Assembly (NCBI RefSeq): GCF_030253575.1
Contig: NC_080557.1
Span: 23,731,501 to 23,795,500, forward strand
Direction: 5' to 3'
Source of the DNA: Rhododendron vialii
Lineage: Eukaryota; Streptophyta; Magnoliopsida; Ericales; Ericaceae
Length of the DNA: 64,000 nucleotides
The first letter of the stretch is position 1; each line of letters begins with the position of its first letter. The notes below the pieces were generated by a model. That model was given only the letters and a program-made list of their open reading frames with translations. It made no database searches and was not told the origin of the DNA. Shown here in pieces: positions 37,414 through 48,758 of the stretch. Both the position numbers and the translations under genes were made by a program.

Positions 37414-37490
37414 TCGCGCGAGGGAGTGAGTATGTCGCGCGATGGAATGGATCTTATTCACTCGCGCGATGGAATGAGATCATCGCGCGA
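37414..37490. promoter_or_regulatory. Two TCGCGCGA pairs upstream of the DUF7745-like gene
   Basis: TCGCGCGA at 37414, 37435, 37462 and 37483, all perfect; the spacings are 21, 27 and 21 bp. The cluster ends about 205 bp before a TATA-like box and 276 bp before the ATG at 37766, a plausible promoter-proximal position. Confidence 0.85.
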
Positions 37491-37693
37491 TGGTTAGGCC
37501 GTGCCAGGCCACCTTTATTTGACAGTTCCAGATTTTTAGGACGACTAAGCCTTGTCATCACCCTTTTAACTGCTCAAAGTACTTCAGGGCAGGGGGGGGG
37601 GGGGGGAATGCAGAGATGCCTTCACTTTGGAGAAGAGAATGCCACGTTGCATGGATATTTGCACTGGGAAAGTAGAACATTTCACGTATTCTG

Positions 37694-37702
37694 TCTATAA
37701 AG
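37694..37702 (+). promoter_or_regulatory. TATA-like box of the DUF7745-like gene
   Basis: TCTATAAAG, 64 bp before the ATG at 37766, a normal distance for a plant TATA box with a short leader. Confidence 0.5.
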
Positions 37703-37765
37703 AGGCCAATGCTTTGCTGATGAAAGGCATTCCTCATACAGTTTGAGAGTCCCACGAGAAGCAGA

Positions 37766-39028
37766 ATGGCGAATAATCTTCCGGCCTTGATTAGCCCATG
37801 GCTCACGGCCTTTGTTGCTGGAGATTGGCTGTCATTCCGGTTTCACGGGCTGGCCGCATTCCGTTTCCTCCGCAATGTGAGGGTCCGTCCTGAGTTTCTG
37901 AGGGCAGCCCTACAATTCTGGGACCCAGAGGTTCACGTGTTCAGGTTTGGGGTTAACGAGCTGTGCCCAACCGTGGAGGAATTCCAAGCATACCTCCAAG
38001 GAGTCGCCTCGAGCTTGATTGTCGTGCCGCCTTATAGGAAAAGCATGCCAAAGCTCTTACAGTTAAGTCTTGGTATCACCCGGGGAGCGGCCGAAAGTTT
38101 GCTAACCGGAGGGCAGATCAACATCATGCGCCTAATGGAGTGGTATGGGCCAGAAGGGGACGTAGAGAATATAGCCGTGCAGGCCCGGCGTCAATTTGCT
38201 CTGGCAATCGGCGTGCTGGCTGCCTATTTGCTGGTATCTCCGAATGGGCAAGTCAACCCCGTGCTGGTGAGTGTTGCAGCTCAAATGGGCGCCCGGAGAA
38301 ATGTGGTACCACTGGTTCTGGCAGAGACACTCATTGGTTTGGATTTGGTTTCTTCCGGCCAAACAGACGTGTTCGGCGGTAGTCCACTACTACTGCAGGT
38401 TAGTTTAGTTCTCACTCAGCTCACCTTTTTTCGGCTTTCGCACGTTCTGTTTTTACCTCGTCTCTCAGCTAAGGCTATATCGAAGCTTCTTACTTGTCTT
38501 TTCTCTCAAGCTTTATGTAACTTCTCACTTGTTTTTCCACTCATGCAGCTCTGGTTATCCGACAAATTGGGATTGCTCACAGCACCGGAAGCAAGCTGGC
38601 CTCATTTGCCCGGCCGAATGCATCAGCGGGGTATGATCTATCCGGAAATGTCTGTGCATCAATGGTGTACATTTATGAGAAAAATGTTGCCGAACGAGAT
38701 CACATGGCGGCATGAAGCCCTAAACATTCCAGACATGGCCCTGAGTTCTCAAGGTTTCGAGAGAATAGTGATAGCCGGGCTGACCGCTTTCACGTTCTAC
38801 ATCCCTGGACGCATCCTTCGTCAGCTAGGAATGAGCCAAGGACTCCACCGAGCTGGGATTGAAGATTTCCAAGTCCCTGCTTTCACTGCCCAGAATCTGA
38901 GAGGATATGAGCACAACTGGGGCCTGCGGCAACTCGGAGGAGCTGACCCAGACTTCAGTACGGAACTCACGCACCGATATCAAACATGGCTAAGAAGGGA
39001 AATCGCAAGCAGGCGAAACAACAATTGA
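37766..39028 (+). CDS. DUF7745-like protein gene carried antisense in the Tat element
   Basis: A plus-strand ORF of 420 codons is open throughout, but an in-frame 150-bp segment (38399-38548, GTTAGT...ATGCAG) has intron borders and hydrophobic, low-quality translation. Removing it joins SPLLLQ to LWLSDKLG, as in relatives, giving about 370 residues. The sequence RAALQFWDPEVHVFRF followed by ELCPTVEEF, and later IPGRILRQLG, resembles the DUF7745 family common beside plant retroelements and distantly related to PMD. The family's biochemical role is unknown. A TATA-like box lies 64 bp upstream and AATAAA at 39155-39160 downstream, so it looks like a complete transcription unit. Confidence 0.78.
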   Translation: MANNLPALISPWLTAFVAGDWLSFRFHGLAAFRFLRNVRVRPEFLRAALQFWDPEVHVFRFGVNELCPTVEEFQAYLQGVASSLIVVPPYRKSMPKLLQLSLGITRGAAESLLTGGQINIMRLMEWYGPEGDVENIAVQARRQFALAIGVLAAYLLVSPNGQVNPVLVSVAAQMGARRNVVPLVLAETLIGLDLVSSGQTDVFGGSPLLLQVSLVLTQLTFFRLSHVLFLPRLSAKAISKLLTCLFSQALCNFSLVFPLMQLWLSDKLGLLTAPEASWPHLPGRMHQRGMIYPEMSVHQWCTFMRKMLPNEITWRHEALNIPDMALSSQGFERIVIAGLTAFTFYIPGRILRQLGMSQGLHRAGIEDFQVPAFTAQNLRGYEHNWGLRQLGGADPDFSTELTHRYQTWLRREIASRRNNN

Positions 39029-39547
39029 CTTCTGACGAACCCTGATGATCTAGAATAAACCGTGAGCCTGTTAAGGCCTCGAGCACTTTATTCTGTTTTC
39101 ATGCTTTACTCTTTTTAAGGCATGCTCAGCCTGTGTAATAGAAGTTATAATTTGAATAAAAATGAAAGTTCGAGAGTTTTCCCCTTTTGATCCAAGTGTT
39201 GAACCGCCGTGTCACCCAAGTATCAAGTCAACTTCTGGTAACGGGAAACCGTGGATCAAGTTGATGGATTGTGACCGAATCTCACAGAGAGATTGCCTAC
39301 GTATCCCCTTTCAGGGAATCAGGTCAGCACGTAGTTCAGGCTAGGGTTCACTCGAGTATTTTAGCTCTCCTTTTACGCTCTAAATTTTGCCTAGTGCTGC
39401 CGCTTTGGGTTTTCAGCCTCGCGAGCTTTGATTGATGCCTATTTATTTTTGCCTAAACCGCCTTCTCAGGTTTTCGGTCTAGCAGGCTTGCTCTAATTTT
39501 TGCTTGGAACCGCCCACCCTTGTGGTTTTCGGCCCAACGAGCTTCTC
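39029..39547. other. Spacer between DUF7745-like gene and integrase
   Basis: Convergent 3' regions of pol (minus strand) and the DUF7745-like gene (plus strand). It holds AATAAA at 39053 and 39155 for the latter and several near-repeats of a CGCCTT/GGTTTTC(G/A)G motif (about 39400-39530), perhaps a decayed short tandem repeat. Confidence 0.5.
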
Positions 39548-42500
39548 TCAAGGATAGTATCGTTTGAGTTGATCCAGGTTAACCAGAGAGCTGAATTCGT
39601 TGCCGTCGAGATCGATGAGCTGAGCCGCTCCCCCAGAAAGGATGGTCTTGATGATGTAAGGTCCGGAACACTTGGGTCGAAATTTGCCGCGGGGGTCGAA
39701 GACTGGTGCCCGAATCTCTTTTGTGACCATGTCTCCTTCGACCAAGTCTCTAGACTTCACTTTTTTATTGAATGCCCGGGCGATTCTCCGCTGATACCCC
39801 TGAACATGATATAAAGCCCGGAGCCTCCTCTGATCAAAAAGCATGAGTTCAACAAATCTCCCACTGAGCCATTCAGATTCCGAGAGTTTCGATTCCACCA
39901 TGATCCTCAAAGATGGTACCTCCAGCTCTATAGGGAGAACTGCTTCCATTCCATAGACCAAGGAATAGGGGGTTGCCCCCGTTGATGTTCGGGTCGACGT
40001 TCGATATCCCCAAAGTGCTAAAGGCAGTTGCTCGTGCCAGTCCCTGGCGGACTCTGCAGACTTCTTAATGATTGTCTCGACATTCTTGTTGGCCGCTTCA
40101 ACCGCTCCGTTTGTTTGGGGACGATAGACCGTTGAGTGATGGACTTGGATCTTGAATTCTTCGAAGAGCTCCAGGACCCTGCCTTTGAAATGACTCCCGT
40201 TGTCTGATACAAACGCTTGCGGAACCCCATATCGGTAGATGATGTTTTTCCTGATGAAGTGAGCGACTTGAACCGCGGTTAGGGTTTTATAAGATTCGGC
40301 CTCCACCCATTTGGTAAAATAATCTATGGCCACAAGGATGAACCTATGGCCATTCGACGCAGACGGTCTGACCATGCCGATGACATCGATGCCCCATACA
40401 GAGAAAGGCCAAGGCGAAGCCATGCCAAATAGGTTAGAGGGTGGAACATGCATTATATTAGCATGAATTTGGCATTTGTGACATCGCCGCACATAATCCA
40501 CACACTGAGATTCCATAGTAGATCAGAAATAGCCTTGGCGCAAGATTTTCCTAGCCAGCATGACGCCGCTCATGTGAGGGCCACAGACCCCCTCGTGGAT
40601 CTCTTCCATGATTCTGACGGCCTCGGTCCCGTTGACACAGAGCTTGTGCATTCCGCAATGAGACCTCTTATATAACTTTCCCCCACAAATGATGTACTGG
40701 GCAGCTATCCTCCGCAATGCAGTCTTGTCCTTTTTAGAGGCCTCGGCCGGATACAAGCCACTCTCGACAAAATTCCATATGTCATGGTACCAAGGTAGGC
40801 CATCATCAACATCATCGATGGCGTTGATATATTGATAAGCGGGGCAGTCCCGCTGTTCGATTAAGACTGGGCGGAGTTTGACTCCCAAAGGTAACTCGAC
40901 CATGGAAGCCAAGGTCGCGAGTGCATCGGCGAACCGATTCTTCAAACGGGTGATGTGGGTGAAAGTCACTTTGTTAAAGCGAGGAATTAGCCCCTCCAAA
41001 TCCTGATGATAAGGTTTCAACCCCTCTTCACGCACCTTCCAGTCCCCATTGGCTTGAGATACAACGAGATTGGAGTCCCCGATGACTTCGAGCCGTTCAA
41101 CGCCAAGCGTGAGGGCAGCCTCCATACCCACGATACAGGCCTCGTATTCAGCTTGGTTGTTTGTAACATCGAAGTTGAGTTTGAATGCAAGCGGAATATG
41201 AGAACCATCGGGGGCGACTAGCAAGACCCCGATCCCAAATCCTTTCTGATTGGCCGCTCCATCAAAGTAAAGAGTCCAAACGTCTTCGACAACTGTTAGC
41301 ACTTCCTCATCTGGGAACACAAAATCTGCATCTTCCGGTCCATCCACAGGGTGATCAGCCAAAAACTCAGCAATGGCTCGTCCCTTCACCGACTTTCTCG
41401 TGACGTATTCGAGATCAAATTCTGCCAAGAGGAGCAACCAACGTGCTAACTTACCAGTGAGAGCTGGTTTCTCAAACAGATACTTGAGCGGATCCATTCG
41501 AGAAATCAATTTCACTGGGTAAGCCAGCATGTAGTGTCTCAACTTTTTAGAGGCCCATACCAAAGCCCAACACGTTTTTTCCAAGGCGGTGTAACGCTCT
41601 TCAGATCCAACCATTTTCTTACTTAAGTAGTAAACGGCCTTCTCAACTCCTTGGTCCCCCTCTTGAGCTAGCAAGCATCCCATGGATGTAGAACTCACGG
41701 ATAAGTATAGAATCAAGGGCTTTCCAGGCACTGGTGGCATCAAGACAGGCGGGTTTTGCAGATAGTTTTGAATTGACGTGAATGCCGCCTGACATCTATC
41801 CGACCATACAAACGGGGTGTCCTTCTTGAGTAGACGAAACATCGGCTCGCAGGTTAAGGTTAACTTGGCGATGAATCTGCTGATGAACTGAACCTTCCCC
41901 AAAAAGCTTCGCACTCCCTTTTCAGTCTCTGATGGCTTCATTTGAAGCACCGCTTTGATCTTTGATGGATCGACCTCAATCCCACGAGAAGTGATCATGA
42001 AACCGAGCATCTTGCCTGCCGTGACCCCAAAGGTGCATTTCTGTGGATTGAGACGCATGCGGAACTTTCGGAGCCTCTCGAAAAACTTCCTCAATACAGG
42101 AACATGCCCCTCCCGAGTTTTTGACTTAGCAATCATGTCGTCCACGTAGACCTCAACCTCTTTGTGCATCATGTCGTGCAGAATGGTCGTAGCAGCTCTC
42201 TGGTAGGTAGGACCAGCATTCTTCAAACCAAACGGCATGACCAAGTAACAATAAGTCCCCCATTCAGTGACGAAAGTCGTCTTCTCACGGTTTTCCGGCG
42301 CCATAAGAATCTGGTTATATCCGGAGAAACCATCCATGAACGAAAGCAGGGCATGGCCCGTCGTATTGTCGACCAATACATCGATATGTGGCAGGGGAAA
42401 ATCGTCCTTGGGGCTTGCCTTGTTCAAATCCCTGAAGTCCACGCACACTCGAATTTGTCCATTCTTTTTAGGAACTGGGACAATGTTGGCAACCCATGTG

Positions 42501-43489
42501 GGGTATTGAGAGACCATAAGAAAACCGGCGTCGATCTGGTTAGTGACCTCCTCCTTGATCCTCTGTACCCAATCCGGCCTCATTCGCCTCAATTTCTGCT
42601 TCACAGGTTTGGCATTTGGTAGCAAGGGGATTCGATGCTCCACTATTTCGGGGTCGATGCCGGGCATGTCTTGATGGGACCACGCAAAAACGTCACTGAA
42701 TTCCGAGAGTAGTTCTTTGAAATCATGATGTTCCTCTGGGGATAAAGTGGAGCCCACCTGAACCATTCGGGGATCATTCTCATCTTTCAAGTTTATTAAG
42801 ACTATTTCTTCTTTTAACGGCTGAGCATGCCTTTCATCTTCCCTTTCGATGAGGGCACGGATTTCCTTAGGAATGTCCCCATCGAAATCCATCCCTTCAT
42901 CGTCGGGGTCGACACAGTTTATATAAAGATCATTCAAGTAGTCAGAAGAGGATTTCTTCATTTCATAAGACCCTGCAGGGTCGCCAAGTACAAGGGAATC
43001 AAACTCAAAGTAAAAGCCATGACGTGGAGGGCCGGGAGGCACAAACTCCGACTCAGAGCTAGACTTAGACTCAAACGACTCAACAGACTCAGTGTCAGAC
43101 TCTGATACATCATCAATGCAAGTAAGGCGTGGTTTGAAAATGCAATTTTTAAGGCTACCCTTTGCTTCTGTGATGAGGGAGAGGGGATCCTTGAGGTCGT
43201 CGGAACCGAGCATGAACACCTCGGCCTCTTCAGCTTCCTTGGCCAAACCCACTTGGGAGAACTCATAAAACAGCTGCTCCAAGCTCCCTTGATCAAAAGA
43301 CATCAGCCAATTAGTCTTCAGCTTGGGCTGGCTAAGCTTCCTTTTGAACTCTGCCCTTGCTGGTTCTTCATCACTAGAGGACCAAGTGTCATCAGCGAAA
43401 ACCTCAAACCCTGGCAGCAATTCCCTAGTGACTGAATCGACAAAAGGCTCAGGTTGCCCGGTGTAGACGTCATTCCCCACTTCGCGCAC
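39548..43489 (-). CDS. Tat element pol: RT, RNase H, archaeal-type RNase H and integrase region
   Basis: On the minus strand the order is: LRRMRPDWVQRIKEEV leading into RT with CVDFRDLNKASPKDDFPLP and the active site VYVDDMIAKS; the first RNase H (ALEKTCWALVWASKKLRHYM); a second RNase H with LYFDGAANQKGFGIGVLL and NNQAEYEACI, whose presence defines the Tat lineage; then integrase with a zinc-binding HHCC-type start (CVDYVRRCHKCQIHANI), the DDE core DYFTKWVEAESYKTLT, VSDNGSHFKG and RPQTNGAVEAANKNVE. It copies the element's RNA into DNA and inserts it. The region is close to whole. It is treated as a fossil, and single defects are not described. Confidence 0.93.
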
Positions 43490-45247
43490 AAAGTAGCTGT
43501 CGGGCTCACCATAGAGAGATCGAGGTTTTCCCGTGCATTTCCTTCTCTTGGCATATCCTTGGTAGAGGAGGAGTACCCCAGACCAAAGCGGCCCTCGCAG
43601 GAAGGAAAGGCAGGGAACTCCGGGATCCCTTGTTGGTGAATCCCAAGACCAAGACCAGGTAGATAGGACATCCTCCTCATGATGTCTAAAGCAACAGAAC
43701 TTATGATGAAGTCCCCATCCACATTGATGGCCAAAACCGAACCAGAAGTATCGAAAGAGAAACCCCCGAGATCAACATCTTCGTCGCCATGCGCAATCCC
43801 CAAAACAGGTGTGCCATCCCTTAAGTGGGCGAATGCCCGAGTCCCCGCAGATAGTCAAAGTTTCGGTAGGGAGTCCCAACATAACCTTTTGGTGAAGAGT
43901 AGACGGTACAGCCATGATGTCAGATCGGTGGAGCCATGGCCTTCCTAGCAGGAGATTAAAGGTGGCCGGGATATCAACCACATGGAACTCGACGTCCATC
44001 TCAAAACCTTCAGTGTCAAGCTTGAGCAGAAGCGTGCCTTCGACCACGCGACGAGTGCTGTCGTATGCCTTAACAGCCAGATTGGAAGGTGCAAAGTCTT
44101 TCTTGGCTAGTCCCAAGCGGTAAGCCACTCTCAAAGGGCAAACATTGATTGCCGATCCGTTGTCGATCAGAACAGTTGGAATCCAGAGTCCCTTACGCTT
44201 AACAGTGATGTGTAAAGGGCGATTGTGATCAACCCCTTCGATCGGTAGATCCTTGTCAGTGAAGACCACGGTGTGCTTAGAAGTAGGCGGGAGAATTATA
44301 GATATCATTGCTTCAGGCGTGACATCCGGTTGAATCTCAAGGCGAGAGAGAGTATGGCAGAACTTCTGACGATGCTCGCGGGAGGAACAGATTAGTCCCC
44401 AGAGTGATATAGCAGCAGGAATCCGCTCCAGCTGCCTCTGAATCATGTCATCATTCGGGGAGCTAGGAGGTACCTCAAACGGTGCAGACCTTGAAAATGC
44501 AGAAGGTTCGTTCCTTTGGTTAGAAGAATTGGACGAGCTCCCGGCCTGCAGATTGGTAGGCTAAAAAATTCGTCCACTCCTCGTAACGTTGAGAACGTTC
44601 TCTAGAGAGGGTATCACTTGAAGGGCTTGACTGTCATTCCAAAGATCAGCAGGGACTTCCCCCAATTTGCGTTTTTCTTTGTCAGAAGGCGGTGGGGCTA
44701 TAGGTGCTTCCATGCCTAGATCGAGGTCTTCAGCTAAATCGTTCAACAGCAGCGACTCCCAAAAGTCTGGCTCTTTACTAGCTACAGCCTCCCCAATGGG
44801 CTCCGTGTTAGCAATGAATGGGATGTCCCAGAGTCCCCCATCGGCAAGAGAGCGGTTGACAGTCCAAACCTCGGACCCAACTTGGATATTAACCACGTCA
44901 TCAACGTCCCAGAGGTCCGCTGGCGGAACAAGGTCTGTAACCATAATGCTGCGATCTTCCTCGGTCGGATAAGGCGGTGCGGGGCGCGAGAGTTCCTCGC
45001 TAACGATGTAGAATGTAGGGTCGTACTTAGTGTTAGTTACAGAGTCAACCAGTCTGTCAAGAGTAGAAGGGAGAAAGCATTCCCCCAAGACGCGAGTTTC
45101 CTCCTGAACAAGACCCTCCTCTATGAACTGAATCTCATGATTGGGCAGCGCGTAACCTTGCAGAGGATTGAGGTCAAACTCTAATGGAAACTGCCACGCG
45201 GGCTCGGGATCCCAATAGTACTCCTCCTCAGGCAGAACGGGTTCAGG
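43490..45247 (-). mobile_element. Tat element protease region and gag-pol linker
   Basis: The minus strand carries the aspartic protease signature VLIDNGSAINVCPL (block 43772-44446) followed by LLLGRPWLHRSDIMAVPSTLH, typical of Tat elements. On either side are long linker stretches of low conservation rich in acidic and Pro/Ser residues. Protease cuts the Gag-Pol precursor in the virus-like particle. A few breaks are likely. Confidence 0.85.
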
Positions 45248-47410
45248 CTATTGAAATAGCATGTTCAAGGAGAATCCATCCAAAGGGTCAAGCATGTCTG
45301 CCTCATAATTAGCCATCCAGGCGTACCAAGCATGGTTAAATGGGACATATTCGGGATTCTGGGGGAAGTCGTCTAATTCTAGCTCCGTCCATTCATTGAT
45401 TATGGGGGCTGCATAGTCATCATTATCGGCAATAGCCCACCCCACTGCTTGCATATCAACTTGCCGTTCCGGTAGAAGAGGGACAGCAGACCTAAAACGG
45501 CTTATCAAATTCGGAGAGGAGTTTGGATCCGTCACATCAAAATACGGGCTGTCCAAGGAAGAAGCAGAGCTGAGCTGCACGAAAGGGATGAACTGGTGAA
45601 ACAGGTCGCTGATGGAAGCGTTGAACGCAAACGTTCCATTTTGCAGGCGTGCGAGGGGCACATCAGGATTGGACGACTGTCCTTCTTCAAGATGGATGTA
45701 GAAGATCTCGGCTTCGGGCTGAGAAGGTATGGGCACGACCGGCTTGGGTTGGTCTGTTGAGGTTATATGGTCGGTGGGGTTGAATATGGTGGAGTTAGGG
45801 TTGATATAAGTGGAGATGAGAGATATTTGGTTGATACGGGGAGCAGCATTGTGCTTTGGCAGGGAGTTGGAAAGGATGTTTGGTTTTTGGGTTGGTGGAG
45901 GTGGAGCGTGGAGAGTCACTTCATCTATAAGATCCTGAATCGCATGTCGGAGACGGAAACAGGAGTCCGTAAGATGTCCAACCCCTTGGTGGTAGGCACA
46001 ATAAAGATTGGCTTTGAAGTTAGGTGAAGGGTTCTTAGGCAGAGGAGTTGGGTCAAGGGGTTTCAGATGCCCTGATTGGATTAACTTCTCCATGACAGAT
46101 GACAGTGGAGCTTCAAATGCAGAGAAACTGCGGGGCTGACTGTGGGGCCGGTTATTTTGAGGGCTTTGCACCTGGTTTATCTCAGCGGTGCGATTGGCTG
46201 CATTTGAAGAAGAGGCGTTAGTGCCGCTGGTTGCTGTGTTGGAAGATCCCCCACTACCAAACAACGCATTGGTGTTCCCTGAGTAGACCCGAGGCTTTGG
46301 TTTCGAAGGGTTAGAGGGCTCCCCTCTTGACAGAATCCCACTTTGTAGCGCATCCTCGATGGCCATCCCAGATTCGAAGAAAGTATCAAAGTTCGAGGAA
46401 GCTTGGACAAGAACCAAATGCCTAGCATAATCAGGCTGAAGATTGCGAGTGATGATTCGGAGCTGATCTCTCTCACTCGGGCGATCGGTCATCTGAGTAG
46501 CCTTCGTCCTCCATCTTTTGACGAAATCCGCAAAGGATTCCTTAGCCTCCATTTTTGTGGACTCAAGCTCTCGGGTTGTCATCTTGAGCTGGGAGTTGTA
46601 ACTATACTGCAAAATAAACGCAGCACCAATGTCCTCCCACGTCCTCCTTTTAGCAATGTCAAACGACAAAAACCAGTGAAAAGCGGGTCCCGAGAGGGTC
46701 TGAGGGAACAGCTAGGACATGGCCTCGGGTTCAACAGCCAAGAGTTTCATGGCGGCATGATAGCCATAGAGATGAGTCTTCGGGTCGCCACTCCCATCAA
46801 ACTTGGCGAGATCAGGCATTTTGAACTTGTCGGGGAGCTTAGCATTGGGATACAAGCAGAGGCGATCTAAATCAATTCCCCCGGCGCTGATCTTTTCGGA
46901 CTTGGACACAGATTCCTCCACATTGACGATCTTTGCCATGAGAGCAGTCATGTTAGGATCCAGAACGGGTCTTGCCACAGCGAGATTCAGATTCGCTGCC
47001 TCCGGGTGAGCCTCTCTCGGGTTGGGCTGAATTATGATCCGCCCTGCATGGTTAGGGTCTTCAACAAAGATTGGTTCTGCATGGTCATCCTCATCGACCT
47101 CGCCTCCCACTTCTGCAGCTGGCGGAAGACGAGTGTTGATAAGGTCATTGAGCCTAGTGAGATTCGCATCAGTCTGAGCACCCCTTTGTTGCATGGTGGC
47201 GATGCTGTTCTGGATGTTCATGAGCATGGTTTCGAGACTCAGTGGTTGCGGATGATCTGCCATAATGGAGGTTCCGGATGAACTTGACGAGGATGGGGAG
47301 GTTGGTGACGCCGGAGACTCAATTTCCTGGAGAACTGACGGTGATCCTAATCGTAAAGCGGCCAACAGGGAGCACGGAGAGTCTTCCGTTGTGACTGACT
47401 GAGCTTGCAA
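45248..47410 (-). mobile_element. Tat element gag region
   Basis: Minus-strand blocks carry a retrotransposon Gag domain: KMPDLAKFDGSGDPKTHL, WEDIGAAFILQYSYN, TTRELESTKMEAKESFADFV with KRWR, and FDTFFESGMAIEDALQSG. A CAYHQGVGHLTDSCFRLRHA knuckle-like motif follows. Gag forms the virus-like particle. The N-terminal part (to 47410) is Ser/Pro-rich. It is near whole with a small number of breaks. Confidence 0.87.
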
Positions 47411-48732
47411 CCTGACTAGCCTTTGAACCGAATTCCGATGCAGACGTTCCCAAGTGGGTTTGGCTCTCTGCCTCGATACTTTCCTTGGCGGCGCAATGGT
47501 TCAGAATCCTGCTTTGCTTTGCTGTAAGAAAAGGTTTGATAAGGGCCCTGCAACAACCTTACTCTAAACAAAAGACTAAAAGTGATAACGCAGCCATCGT
47601 CGTCAGTGTCACCCTTAGACTCTAAGACTACAGACGAGTCTGTCTCATGATGTTCGGACACTGCCAAAATCCTCGGATTTCTTTTCGAGAGTGTATCCTC
47701 GTTTGAATCGAATAATACTAAGAGATGTCAAAAATAGTCTAAGCCTTTGACTTTTCCGTTCTTGAAGTTTCAACTTTGAACTTGGAATAACTCGGGGTGG
47801 ATGACGTGATACCTTAACCGGGGCGGCGTAGGCGACACGGTGCCATAGCCTGAGCGGTGTACGTACTGCGCACGATAACCAGGGTGGTATAAGCATCACG
47901 GCATTCGCTCCGTCGTTCCTTGTTTTCTGTTTGAAACTTCAATTGGGATATAGACAAAGACTTAGAAAGTTTTGATTTCCCAAAGTCTTGCTGATCCTAG
48001 GACTTTGAAAATCTGATAACACACACCGCAAAGATGCGTGACTCTTCATTGGGCCTAGCAGTGTCCTATCAAACATAAGACATACTCGAAAGAGAGACAA
48101 CCTAGAAGCCGCCCTAAACATGCCCTTACGCAAAACGGTATGTATGTACAGTGCATGCGATAGAGAAAGCGGTAACACATAGACAGTATATATGGGGGTT
48201 AGATGCAAGTAATCTTACCCTGTAGGTACCTGTCTTAGTTTGGAGAGTTCAAATGCTTTATATATGCAAAGGCTGGTTTTGGCTTGTAACAGGTTCCTCA
48301 GACTAAGGCCAAAGATATACCTCCCGTTGCCCGCGTAATCGCAGAGCAACAATCGAACGGTAGAATGACCTATCATCTTCGGAGGTTGTTGGTCATTCGG
48401 GGTCCCCGAGCTCCGGTAAACCGTGCCAGATTGCCAAAACGATCCAACGAGGCTTATCCCACATCGATGCAAATGAGAACGCTAAAAATTGATTTAATGG
48501 AACAAAATCACAAATTCGCAAATGTCTTTTCAAATTTGGCTCACTTTATTTAGTCAACGTTTAGAAAAAACTACACGAGAGAACGATCGGAAAAGTCCCA
48601 GATTAGATTGGCCGGACACGAGGTCCCGTTAGATCACCATTCCAACCTTCGGCAGCGCGAAGCTCACCGTTTTGACAAACTTTTGTGGGATCGCTCTTCA
48701 AGTGTATTAAAATCTAAACATAGACCAATATT
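47411..48732 (-). other. 5' leader of the Tat element
   Basis: 1.3 kb between the primer site and gag, without a credible ORF. Long untranslated leaders are usual for Tat/Ogre elements. No TCGCGCGA pair was seen here. Confidence 0.6.
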
Positions 48733-48757
48733 GGTTCGATCCCCTGCAGAGTCGCCA
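48733..48757 (-). promoter_or_regulatory. Primer-binding site, Arg tRNA type
   Basis: The minus strand reads TGGCGACTCTGCAGGGG then ATCGAACC, starting one base inside the 5' LTR. The complement ends in GTCGCCA and includes a full T-arm-like GGTTCGAT. From memory it fits plant tRNA-Arg(ACG) with about two mismatches over 25 bases, longer than the usual 12-18. Arg tRNA priming is known for Ogre elements. Confidence 0.8.
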
Positions 48758-48758
48758 C

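Larger units (their letters stand above)
36459..37765 (+). other. Spacer between the two antisense genes
   Basis: It contains the PMD 3' region with its poly(A) signal (36753-36762), an AT-richer middle, two TCGCGCGA pairs (37414/37435 and 37462/37483), a poly-G run at about 37590-37606 and a TATA-like TCTATAAAG at 37694-37702. No further gene is seen. Confidence 0.6.
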
